Part shown: one piece after another, positions 24,073 to 31,593 of the stretch
Position numbering within the stretch: the first letter of the stretch is position 1
Layout: each line of letters starts with the position of its first letter
From: Streptomyces lydicus
GTDB taxonomy: Bacteria; Actinomycetota; Actinomycetes; Streptomycetales; Streptomycetaceae
NCBI RefSeq assembly: GCF_004125265.1
Contig: NZ_RDTE01000003.1
Location: forward strand, 7,130,001-7,194,000
Direction of reading: 5' to 3'
Length of the DNA stretch: 64,000 nucleotides
Position numbers and translations under genes: made by a program
Notes under the pieces: generated by a model
What the model was told of the DNA's origin: nothing
The model's input: the letters and a program-made list of their open reading frames with translations, nothing else
Database searches by the model: none

Positions 24073-24498
24073 TCAGCCCGCCCGGCTTCCGGGGGCCCGG
24101 CCCGTACGCCGCCGCACCGCGCCGGCCAGCAGCAGGGCGCCGCTGAGCCCCGCCACCGCCAGCACGCCGCCGCGCAGCGACCACAGATGCAGCGCCAGCA
24201 TGGTCTGCGCCACCAGCAGATCGACGGCCAGCGCCCCGGCCCCGGCGGCGACCGCGCGGCCGAGCGGATCCATCCGGCCCAGCGCCACGGCGAGTGCGCC
24301 GGCGGGTGCCATCAGGAGGAAGAAGAGGGTGAACGGCGCACGGAGGGGAGAGCCGATATCGGCGAGCGCGAGGACGGCGCCCATGATGCCGATGCCGACC
24401 GCCATCCCCGCGACCAGCGAAGCGGTGGCGCTCGCCGGCCGCTCCCCGGGTGGTGGCGGGTCGTGCGAGCCGTGCTGAGCGATGGTCTCGGTGTGCAT
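24073..24498 (-). CDS. Small four-helix membrane protein, unknown function
   Basis: 141 residues from the ATG at 24498; an upstream TTG at 24540 is a weaker choice. A polar N-terminus ('HGSHDPPPPGERP') is followed by four hydrophobic segments: 'SLVAGMAVGIGIMGAVLALA', 'FTLFFLLMAPAGALAVALG', 'AVAAGAGALAVDLLVAQTML' and 'GVLAVAGLSGALLLAGAV'. A basic tail ends it. I do not recognise a family. It is joined to the acyltransferase gene with a 1-bp gap, so the two are surely cotranscribed, and it probably belongs to the glycan system as a membrane partner. Function unknown. Confidence 0.72.
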   Translation of the reverse strand: MHTETIAQHGSHDPPPPGERPASATASLVAGMAVGIGIMGAVLALADIGSPLRAPFTLFFLLMAPAGALAVALGRMDPLGRAVAAGAGALAVDLLVAQTMLALHLWSLRGGVLAVAGLSGALLLAGAVRRRTGRAPGSRAG

Positions 24499-24732
24499 TG
24501 GCAGCTTTGCCCCCCATAAGCGCCGGATGCCGGGCCTCAATGTCGCGCAACGCTCCGAGCACCGTCAAGACATGACGAAGGCCAAAAACCTACGCAACCG
24601 TGCGGGGCGGAAGCGGTGGGCCGCGGCGCCGGGCCGCCCTCGGACGGCGCAATGGCGGCAGCGGAGGCCGGCCGTCCGGAGACTGGGGGGACGTGCCGCG
24701 AGGTGAGGTGACCGCCGGAAGGAGCCGTGTCC

Positions 24733-25443
24733 GTGGAGCCGCCGAGCGGAATCGCCCTGACGGTGATCATGGTGTGCCTGACCGTGGCCACCGGGGTGCT
24801 CGACGCCGTCAGCTTTCTGTCGCTCGGTCAGGTCTTCACCGCCACCCAAACTGGCAATCTGCTCTTCCTCGGGTTCGGTATCGCAGGCCAGGGCGGCCTG
24901 CCGGTCCTGGCGACGGTGGTGTCGCTCGGCGCCTTCGCCCTGGGCGCGGCGCTCGGGGCGCGGTGGGAATCGGCACTGGCCGTGCGGCAGCGCCAGTGGT
25001 TCCCGGTCGCACTGGCCACGGAGGCGACGCTGCTGGCCGGGGCCGCGGTGGCCGCATGGGAGTGGGGGCCGGTCCGGGGCCTGCCGCCGGGCCGGCGCCT
25101 GGTCGTCGTCGGGCTGATGGCGGTGGCGATGGGCATACGCAATGTCACCGCCATACGCACCGCCGCCCCCGACTTCACGACGACGGTGGAGACCCGGGCG
25201 ATGACGGCCCTGGTCAGCGGGTCACCGCTGGGGCGCGACAAGCGCCTGGGCTACGGCAGCCATGTGGCGGGCCGCCGGCTGGTCTCGGTCTCCGCGATGT
25301 TCGCCGGGGGCCTGCTCGGCGCCGGACTGCTCGGCCTGGGGACGCGTCCGACGCTGGTGATCCTGCTGGTGGCCCTCGTCATCGCGGCCACCGCCTTCCT
25401 CGTCCCCGGCCTCGCCGGCCGCCTGGACCCCACCGAGGAATGA
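24733..25443 (+). CDS. YoaK/DUF1275 family membrane protein
   Basis: 236 residues. GGAAGGAG at 24717-24724 is 8 nt before the GTG at 24733 but only 2 nt before the GTG at 24727, so I prefer 24733. Six hydrophobic segments begin 'GIALTVIMVCLTVATGVLDAVSFLSLGQVFTATQTGNLLFLG', read as two blocks; 'TGNL' and 'MGIRNVTAIR' are hallmark motifs of DUF1275. The transport or other activity is not established for the family. Monocistronic. A 16-bp tandem repeat starts 26 bp past its stop. Confidence 0.88.
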   Translation: MEPPSGIALTVIMVCLTVATGVLDAVSFLSLGQVFTATQTGNLLFLGFGIAGQGGLPVLATVVSLGAFALGAALGARWESALAVRQRQWFPVALATEATLLAGAAVAAWEWGPVRGLPPGRRLVVVGLMAVAMGIRNVTAIRTAAPDFTTTVETRAMTALVSGSPLGRDKRLGYGSHVAGRRLVSVSAMFAGGLLGAGLLGLGTRPTLVILLVALVIAATAFLVPGLAGRLDPTEE

Positions 25444-25468
25444 CCGGCCTTTCCCGCACCGGCCCGGA

Positions 25469-25580
25469 CGGGACCGGAGAGAAGCGGCGCCGGAGAGAAG
25501 CGGCACCGGAAACGAGCGGCACCGGAAACGAGCGGCACCGGAAACGAGCGGCGCCGAAGAGGGGAAGCACCGGAGAGGAG
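25469..25580. repeat. 16-bp tandem repeat, seven units
   Basis: Seven consecutive 16-bp units start at 25469, 25485, 25501, 25517, 25533, 25549 and 25565. The three central ones are identical (CGGCACCGGAAACGAG) and the outer ones vary at a few positions. The period is not a multiple of three and the array lies between genes, so it is non-coding. Confidence 0.9.
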
Positions 25581-25745
25581 GAACATCCGTGCCCCCGCGG
25601 GCAGAGACGCGTGTCGGGAGGGCGAACATCCCCTCGTATCAGGATATTTGCCGTGAGCTGTCGATGACTTTTGGCATGGACACTTCCGGCTACCCGCGAG
25701 TTTTGCTACCACGAATGTGGCAGAGACCCTGCCAAGGGAGGTTCC

Positions 25746-26552
25746 ATGAGACTGTCCCGATGTGCGGCCCTGACATCCGCCTTCTTCGTCACCATGGCGC
25801 TCGCGCTCACCGGCGCGAGCGCCGCCGTATCGGCCCAACTCCCCGACGCCACGGGCTATGTGGCCCTCGGTGACTCCTACTCCTCCGGCGTGGGAGCCGG
25901 CAGCTACGACAGTGCCAGCGGCTCCTGCAAGCGCAGCACCAAGGCCTACCCGGCTCTGTGGGCCGCCGCGCACTCCCCCTCCTCCTTCCGGTTCACCGCC
26001 TGTTCCGGCGCCCGAACGGGTGACGTTCTCAGCGGCCAGCTCGCCCCGCTCAACAGTTCCACCGGCCTGGTCAGCATCACCATCGGCGGCAACGACGCGG
26101 GATTCGCCGACACCATGACGGCCTGTGCGCTCCAGGGCGAGAGCGCCTGTCTGGCCCGGGTGGCGCAGGCCAGGACCTACATCGACACCACCCTGCCCGG
26201 TCAGCTCGACGGGGTGTACAGCGCCATCTCCCAAAAGGCCCCGGCCGCACATGTGGTGGTCGTGGGCTACCCCCGCTTCTACAAGCTCCGCGGGAGCTGT
26301 ATCGCCGGCCTCTCCGAGAAGTCCCGTGCCGCGATCAACGCGGCCGCCGACGACATCAACGGCGTCACTGCCAAGCGGGCCGCCGACCACGGCTTCACCT
26401 TCGCCGATGTCAACGCCACCTTTTCCGGCCATGAGCTGTGCTCCGGCAGTGCCTGGCTGCACAGCGTGACCCTCCCCGTGCTGGAGTCCTACCACCCCAC
26501 CGCCACCGGGCAGTCCGGCGGCTATCTGCCGGTGTTCGCCTCCGCTGCGTAA
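25746..26552 (+). CDS. Secreted SGNH/GDSL-family lipase or esterase
   Basis: 268 residues. Start ATG 25746 with AAGGGAGG upstream; the start at 25671 is a spurious extension. The signal peptide ends near 'GASAAVSA'. Block I 'GDSYSSG' places the nucleophile at Ser44, block III is 'IGGNDAGF', and the catalytic His250 sits in 'ESYHPTATG'. Six Cys residues suggest three disulfides. The protein closely follows extracellular Streptomyces SGNH lipases that cleave esters and lipids. A small hairpin (TGGCAG-AGACC-CTGCCA at 25718-25734) abuts the ribosome site. Transcribed alone. Confidence 0.9.
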   Translation: MRLSRCAALTSAFFVTMALALTGASAAVSAQLPDATGYVALGDSYSSGVGAGSYDSASGSCKRSTKAYPALWAAAHSPSSFRFTACSGARTGDVLSGQLAPLNSSTGLVSITIGGNDAGFADTMTACALQGESACLARVAQARTYIDTTLPGQLDGVYSAISQKAPAAHVVVVGYPRFYKLRGSCIAGLSEKSRAAINAAADDINGVTAKRAADHGFTFADVNATFSGHELCSGSAWLHSVTLPVLESYHPTATGQSGGYLPVFASAA

Positions 26553-26823
26553 TCATCCGCTCGCCGGCCGCCGGGGGGAGGCAGGGAGATCCCGGTCTCT
26601 CCCCGTGCGCCCTGGCGGCCCGTCAGGCGCCCCGTGCGGCCCCCGTGGCAGCCCGATGACCCTCAACTCGCCCTGGCCCATGCGGTGTAGGTGACATTCC
26701 GTATGGTGTTTGTCAACGTCAAGGCGAGGCAGGTGAACCCGTTGACCGGTCTGCACGCGTGTCCTCCGAGAGAGATAGGGTTACCCTGCCCGGGCCGGGT
26801 GCCCTCGTAGGGTGGGGAGAGTC

Positions 26824-27087
26824 ATGGAACAGATAACAGTGCGTAGCAGGGCGCGAGTCCCTGCCATCAATTGCGGGAGCGGTGCGTCCAGTGCGCGTCT
26901 CGACCGCCATTTCGCGGTGCTGGGTGGTCCCGCCATCCCGCAGCGTGAGGTGGAGGGCGCGACCTCGCTGATGCAGGAGCTCACCGCGCGCGATCGCTCG
27001 CGCGCGAGGAACAGCCGCGGCGCCAGGGTGTCGTTGTTCGCGCCGCTGCGCAGGCTGCGGCGCTCGCTGTTCGGGGGTCACGGCTGA
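26824..27087 (+). CDS. Small basic conserved-looking protein, unknown function
   Basis: 87 residues from the ATG at 26824, with GGGGAG 4-5 nt upstream. It is Arg- and Ser-rich with one Cys ('AINCGSG'), a central 'RLDRHFAVLGG' and a strongly basic end 'LFAPLRRLRRSLFGG'. No membrane segment or known domain. The good ribosome site and an intrinsic-type terminator 194 bp downstream argue for a real gene. It resembles small hypothetical proteins I have seen in other Streptomyces, but I cannot name a family. Confidence 0.6.
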   Translation: MEQITVRSRARVPAINCGSGASSARLDRHFAVLGGPAIPQREVEGATSLMQELTARDRSRARNSRGARVSLFAPLRRLRRSLFGGHG

Positions 27088-27280
27088 TCCGCTGCTGAAG
27101 CGGCATCTCGGGCGATCACACCGTCCCGGCGCGGCACCGCGGTCCGATCGCTCGTCAGGCCCAGGGCGCCGGCAGCTCGTCGGTGTGCTCGCCGGGGCGG
27201 GACCCTGCCCCGAAGATGCCGTGAGGCACCCGCTCGATTGCCCCGGCCCCGTCCCCCACCCGGTCGGCGCAGCACTCCCC

Positions 27281-27307
27281 ACCACCCGTTGCCCGGCAAT
27301 GGGTGGT
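27281..27307 (+). terminator. Rho-independent terminator with T-rich tail
   Basis: An 11-bp stem (27281-27291 with 27297-27307, one G-T wobble) with a CCCGG loop is followed by TTTGTGTGT. It ends the transcript of the small basic gene. A U-rich tail is unusual here. Confidence 0.65.
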
Positions 27308-27353
27308 TTTGTGTGTCCACGGGGCCTCCGGGGCCCTTCGCCAGGCCCACGGC

Positions 27354-28616
27354 TCACAGCAGCGCGAACTGCCCTTCCGGGCCCTCCTCGTGGTGATCGA
27401 GCACCGAAGCCGGACGGTGAGCGGAGACCGGCGCCGGGAGGACACCGGCTGCGCGTAGTTCGCCGGCCGTCAGCTGCGGGCCGACGCCCTCGCTCTGCCG
27501 TCGCAACTCCTCGTACTGCGGCCGCAGTTCTGACAGCAGCGCCAGTACGGTGATCAGCTCCAGCAGCTCGGAGGTCCACTCCTGCGGCCAGTCGGCGGGG
27601 CGCAGCGCCGCCAGCGAACCGGCCTCGGGTGCTTCCGCCCCCGCCGCGGCCGTGTCGGTGCGCTCGGCCAGCCACGCCTGAAGGACACGTACGCCGCCCG
27701 CGTGGAAGTCCCAGGCGCCCGGCGGCACCGGCGAGATCCGGCCGCCGCCGAGCAGCAGCGCCTCCTCCGCCGGGTCGTAGGCGACGTCCTGCGGCAGCCC
27801 GCGGGCGGGGAGCGCGGAGCGTACGTACGGCCGCCGGCCGCCCGGCATCCGGGGCCGCTCGCCGCCGCGCCCGCCGTCCGCCCCGGGTGCGTAGGCGCCG
27901 CGGGTGGTGAGCCAGAGCAGCCGCTCGCCGAGGGCGACGCCGCGGTCCCAGAGCTCCGGGTCGGCGGTGAGCGGCACCGTGCAGCCCTCGGGGGAGTGCC
28001 GGGCGTTCGTGACGAGCCAGGCCAGCAGGTCCGTCGGCGCCACCGGGCGGTCCAGGCGCCGGCCGAGCAGGGTGAGCAGGCCCGGGGCGAGATTGGGCTC
28101 GTGTCCGGCGGGCCGCCGGTAGAACGGGCGGATCCGTCCGGGGCGGCCGGCCGGCGAACGCCCGTCGGGCGGCAGCGCGGAGCACACCACCGCGGGGCCG
28201 GGCACCTGCGGCACCTGCCCCCACTCGACCACGAACAGCTGCCGGTCGTCCGCCACCCGCCACAACTCCGGCCGCGCGCCGTCGATCAGCCGGTGATCGG
28301 GCAGCAGCCACTGCTGGTCGAACGGGCCGTGCGTCACCCGTACCGGCTCGGGGCACGGGCCGCCCGCACGGTACAGCCGTTCGGTCGCCGTGGCCTGGCC
28401 CGGCAGCTGGCCGACGGCGGAGTGCAGGGTCCGGGCCCGGGACGGCCGGAACAGCCGCTCGCGGGCCGCCGCGTCCTCGGCCGCCACCAGTGCCGCCCAG
28501 CGGGCCCGCAGCGTGGCCGGATCCGGCGCCAGCACCCAGGAGCGGCCGAGCCGCAGCGGCGCCACGGACCAGGGCATGAGATCGGACAGCCGTGGCGCGT
28601 CCTGCTTCGCCGTCAC
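27354..28616 (-). CDS. Type ISP restriction/modification C-terminal-domain protein (orphan)
   Basis: 420 residues from the GTG at 28616, with GGAGGGG 8 nt upstream; the much longer open frame beyond it overlaps the divergent MFS gene and is not credible. The sequence ('MPWSVAPLRLGRSWVLAPDP', 'LFRPSRARTLHSAVGQLPG', 'HGPFDQQWLLPDHRLIDGARPELW', 'ISPVPPGAWDFHAGGVRVLQAW') matches what I recall of the Type_ISP_C specificity domain. No methyltransferase, helicase or nuclease motifs are visible in it or next to it, so DNA restriction is doubtful. Its role is unknown. Cytosolic. Confidence 0.7.
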   Translation of the reverse strand: MTAKQDAPRLSDLMPWSVAPLRLGRSWVLAPDPATLRARWAALVAAEDAAARERLFRPSRARTLHSAVGQLPGQATATERLYRAGGPCPEPVRVTHGPFDQQWLLPDHRLIDGARPELWRVADDRQLFVVEWGQVPQVPGPAVVCSALPPDGRSPAGRPGRIRPFYRRPAGHEPNLAPGLLTLLGRRLDRPVAPTDLLAWLVTNARHSPEGCTVPLTADPELWDRGVALGERLLWLTTRGAYAPGADGGRGGERPRMPGGRRPYVRSALPARGLPQDVAYDPAEEALLLGGGRISPVPPGAWDFHAGGVRVLQAWLAERTDTAAAGAEAPEAGSLAALRPADWPQEWTSELLELITVLALLSELRPQYEELRRQSEGVGPQLTAGELRAAGVLPAPVSAHRPASVLDHHEEGPEGQFALL

Positions 28617-28835
28617 GCGGAGCCCCTCCCGGACCGTTCGGTTGACCCCGGCATGGTATCCACCGGGCCTGCGGCGGTACCGAATCCGCAGGCCACGTTC
28701 GCCGCCGGGGGTGGTCGGGCAGGCGGTCTTCCGCTTGCTGATCTTGGAGGAGTACGGTCCTCGCCGTACGCCCGACCACGCGGTGCGGACCTGGCTCCGT
28801 CCCGCACGCCGGGAACTGCTCAGGGGAGGACCGCC

Positions 28836-30227
28836 ATGACGGACACCACCTCTCCCACGCCTGAACGGCGCGGGGAGACCCCTACCGGCATCCGGGCCGC
28901 CGCACGGCTGGACCGGCTGCCGCCGTCCCGGTGGCACCGCCGGATCACCCTCGTCGTCGGCATCGGGGCTTTCTTCGACCTCTACGAGATCTTCCTCGGC
29001 GGGGTGCTGGCCGCGGCCCTCGCCGAACAGTGGCACCTCGGGCCCACCGCGAAATCCTGGGTGATCGCCACCGGCTTCCTCGGGATGTTCGTCGGGGCGA
29101 ATGTGCTCTCGGTGCTCGCCGACCGCTTCGGGCGGCGCCGGATGTTCCTGATCAACCTGGCGGCGTACTCGTTCTTCTCGCTGCTGTGCGCCTGTGCCCC
29201 TGATCTGTCCTGGTTCCTCGCGCTGCGCTTCCTGGCCGGTCTGGGGCTGGGCGCCGAACTCGTGCTGGTCGACACCTATCTCGCGGAGTTCCTGCCCCGC
29301 GCGGTACGCGGCCGCTATATCGCCCATGCGTACACCTTCGGGTTCCTCGGCGTTCCGGTCGCCGCGCTGCTCGGTGCCCGGCTGGTGGCCGCCCATCAGC
29401 CGCTGGGCGTCGAGGGGTGGCGCTGGCTGCTGATCGCCGGCGCGCTGGGCGCCGGTTTCCTCCAGGTGATGCGCCGCCAACTCCCGGAATCCCCGCGGTG
29501 GTTGGTGGTGCAGGGGCGTGGTGAGGAAGCCGAACGGATCGTGGCCGGGCTGGAGGAGCGAGTGGCCCGGGAGCGCGGCGGCAGCCTGCCCTCGGTGCCG
29601 GAGGCGGAGACCGTACCGGAGCGGAAGGTGCCGCTGGCCGAGATGTTCCGGGGCGATCAGCGGCGGCGCACCGTCATGTGGTGGATCTTCCAGGTGCTGC
29701 AGACCGTCGGCTACTACGGCTTCGGGTCGCTGGCACCGGTGGTGCTCACCGCGAAGGGCCACACCGTCACCGAGTCGCTGCTGTACGCGGCGCTGAGCTT
29801 CTGCGGCTACCCGGTCGGGTCCGCGCTGTCCGTCCCGCTCATCGACCGGATCGAACGCCGGACGCTGATCATCGCCTCGGCACTGGGTATCGCCGGCTGC
29901 GGTCTGGCCTTCGGTTTCGCCACCGCCTCCTGGGCCATCGTCACCTTCGGCTTCCTCCTGACGGTGTGCAGCAATGTCTTCTCCAACGCCTTCCACGTCT
30001 ACCAGACCGAGATCTTCCCGACCGGCCTGCGCAGCAGCGCGATCGGCATCGCCTACTCGCTGTCCCGGCTCACGTCGGTCGTGCTGCCGTTCGTGGCACT
30101 GAGCGTTCTCAACGACCTGGGCCCCGCCGCGGTGTTCACCGGCTCGGCCGGGCTGATGCTGCTGCTGTGCGCGGACGTGGCGCTGCTGGGGCCGCGGAGC
30201 ACGGGGCGGAGCCTTGAGAGGATTTGA
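28836..30227 (+). CDS. MFS transporter (sugar/NiaP-like 12-TM)
   Basis: 463 residues. The ATG at 28836 has GGGGAGGA 6 nt upstream. Twelve membrane segments; the loop 2-3 signature 'LADRFGRRRMFLINLAAYS', the 'RFLAGLGLGAELVLVDTYLAEFLPRAVRGR' type motif of the sugar-porter/SV2-like branch read as two blocks, and 'RQLPESPRWLVVQGRGEEA' after TM6. The substrate is unknown; organic acids, aromatic acids or nicotinate fit this branch. Divergent from the ISP_C gene; its end runs into the large inverted repeat that separates it from the GntR gene. Confidence 0.85.
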   Translation: MTDTTSPTPERRGETPTGIRAAARLDRLPPSRWHRRITLVVGIGAFFDLYEIFLGGVLAAALAEQWHLGPTAKSWVIATGFLGMFVGANVLSVLADRFGRRRMFLINLAAYSFFSLLCACAPDLSWFLALRFLAGLGLGAELVLVDTYLAEFLPRAVRGRYIAHAYTFGFLGVPVAALLGARLVAAHQPLGVEGWRWLLIAGALGAGFLQVMRRQLPESPRWLVVQGRGEEAERIVAGLEERVARERGGSLPSVPEAETVPERKVPLAEMFRGDQRRRTVMWWIFQVLQTVGYYGFGSLAPVVLTAKGHTVTESLLYAALSFCGYPVGSALSVPLIDRIERRTLIIASALGIAGCGLAFGFATASWAIVTFGFLLTVCSNVFSNAFHVYQTEIFPTGLRSSAIGIAYSLSRLTSVVLPFVALSVLNDLGPAAVFTGSAGLMLLLCADVALLGPRSTGRSLERI

Positions 30228-30228
30228 G

Positions 30229-30824
30229 CCCACGTTTTCGGCTGCCCCGCCGTGGGGGTTCTCGCCGTGTTTCGCCCGCTAACGCGGTGCGCTCGCCGTG
30301 GCGCCTGGCGGCGGGCGTTGCCGCTGCGCGGGGCTGTCGGGTGCGGTGACGGGCCTCCGCGGGTGGGGTGCCGGACTGCTTCGCTTTACGCTCCGCTGCG
30401 CTCCGCCTTTGCTCCTCTTATTTGGGCCTTTGGAAGCAAAGCCCGGACACCCACCCGCTCCGGCCCGTCCCCTCCCGTTGAGGGGTGGGAAGAAGGCCGG
30501 TGGGGGTGGACCTGAGCGGTCCGGTGCACCTTGCGATCACACGGAAACGGGCCACGCCGTAATAGCCAGTAGGGGCCGCAGGGCTACGACCGTGGCCCGC
30601 CCCCACCCACCTTCACTTACTCCCCCACGGGAGGGGACGGGCCGGAGGGGGCGGTGTGTGGGACGTAAAGCGAAGCAGTCCCACACACCGCCCCCGGAGG
30701 TCCGTCACCGCACCCACAGCCCCGCGCAGCGGACCCCGCCCGCCGCAGGCGCAACGGCGAGCGGACCGCGCAGCGGGCGAAAAACGGCGAGCAACAACCA
30801 CGGCGGGAAAGACAAAAACGTGGG
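30229..30824. repeat. Long nested inverted-repeat element between convergent genes
   Basis: Two imperfect arms (about 30229-30478 and 30627-30824) are reverse complements over almost their whole length. Exact blocks include CCCACGTTTT (30229-30238 with 30815-30824), CCGCTGCGCGGGGCTGT (30321-30337 with 30716-30732), an 18-mer (30373-30390 with 30664-30681) and a 21-mer (30458-30478 with 30627-30647). Inside the right arm is a perfect 18-bp hairpin (30647-30664 with 30678-30695). No gene is visible. It fills the space between the MFS and GntR genes and would stop transcription from both sides. It could be a MITE-like or dispersed intergenic repeat. Confidence 0.85.
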
Positions 30825-30830
30825 AAGCCG

Positions 30831-31577
30831 CTACGCGTCCAGCGTCACCGTGAAGGAGAACCTGTCGCCCCGGTAATGAATCCGGGCGACATCGACCACG
30901 TCGCCCCCCTCACCGTAGGTGACCCCCGTGTAGTGCAGGATCGGGCTGAGCAGTGGAACCTGTAGCAGGCGGGCGGTCTCCGGGTCGGCCAGGCGGGCCT
31001 CGACGCTGTCGGTGATCCGGCTGATCCGGACGCCCACCTCGTCCCGCAGTACCTTCGTCATCGGCCAGCGCAGCAGATCCGCCGGATCGATCAGCTCGGC
31101 GATCTCGGGGCGTACGTAGTTGTGGGCGTGATTGGTCGGCTCGCCGGTTTCCTCGTCGCTGCGCAGTCGGCGGAACCCGGCCACCTCTGTCATGTCCGGG
31201 AAATACTCGGACAGTTCGGACGGTACCGGGGTGGGGCCGTGCTCCAGCAGTTCGGTGCTCATCCCGGACTGCTGGGCAACGATCGTGTCCACCGAGCCCA
31301 GCAGCCGCACCGGCGCACCGCGCTGGGCGCTCGGCTCGATGAAGGTGCCACGGCGCCGGTGCCGGCTGATCAGGCCCTCCGCCTCCAGCTCCTTGAGGGC
31401 CTGGCGCATGGTCAGCACGCTCACGCCGTAGTGCGCGGCGAGCGCGTCCTCGGTGGGCAGCCGCAGCGGCGCCTCGGGCGAGCGGCCGAGTATGGAGGCG
31501 CGCAACGACTGCGAGACCTGGTACCACAGCGGCAGCTTGCGGTTCAGGGCGAGCGAGTCGGGAGCGAAGGTGGTCAC
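30831..31577 (-). CDS. GntR/HutC family regulator with UTRA domain, hmgA-linked
   Basis: 248 residues from the GTG at 31577, which follows the hmgA stop by 16 nt; the longer frame would overlap hmgA. The winged helix is at about 12-80 ('LPLWYQVSQSLRASI', 'LPTEDALAAHYGVSVLTMRQALKELEAEGLI'). The UTRA ligand domain is at about 95-245, ending 'VDVARIHYRGDRFSFTV', the usual HutC-type finish. Cotranscribed with hmgA, so it probably senses homogentisate or a related aromatic and controls the palindrome in front of hmgA. Confidence 0.88.
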   Translation of the reverse strand: MTTFAPDSLALNRKLPLWYQVSQSLRASILGRSPEAPLRLPTEDALAAHYGVSVLTMRQALKELEAEGLISRHRRRGTFIEPSAQRGAPVRLLGSVDTIVAQQSGMSTELLEHGPTPVPSELSEYFPDMTEVAGFRRLRSDEETGEPTNHAHNYVRPEIAELIDPADLLRWPMTKVLRDEVGVRISRITDSVEARLADPETARLLQVPLLSPILHYTGVTYGEGGDVVDVARIHYRGDRFSFTVTLDA

Positions 31578-31593
31578 GAGGCGTTCCCCGGTG

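Noticed and set aside
28617..30233. Upstream 539-codon extension of the type-ISP-like frame
   Set aside because: It lies antisense to the MFS transporter gene and has no recognisable motifs; the GTG at 28616 has a good ribosome site.
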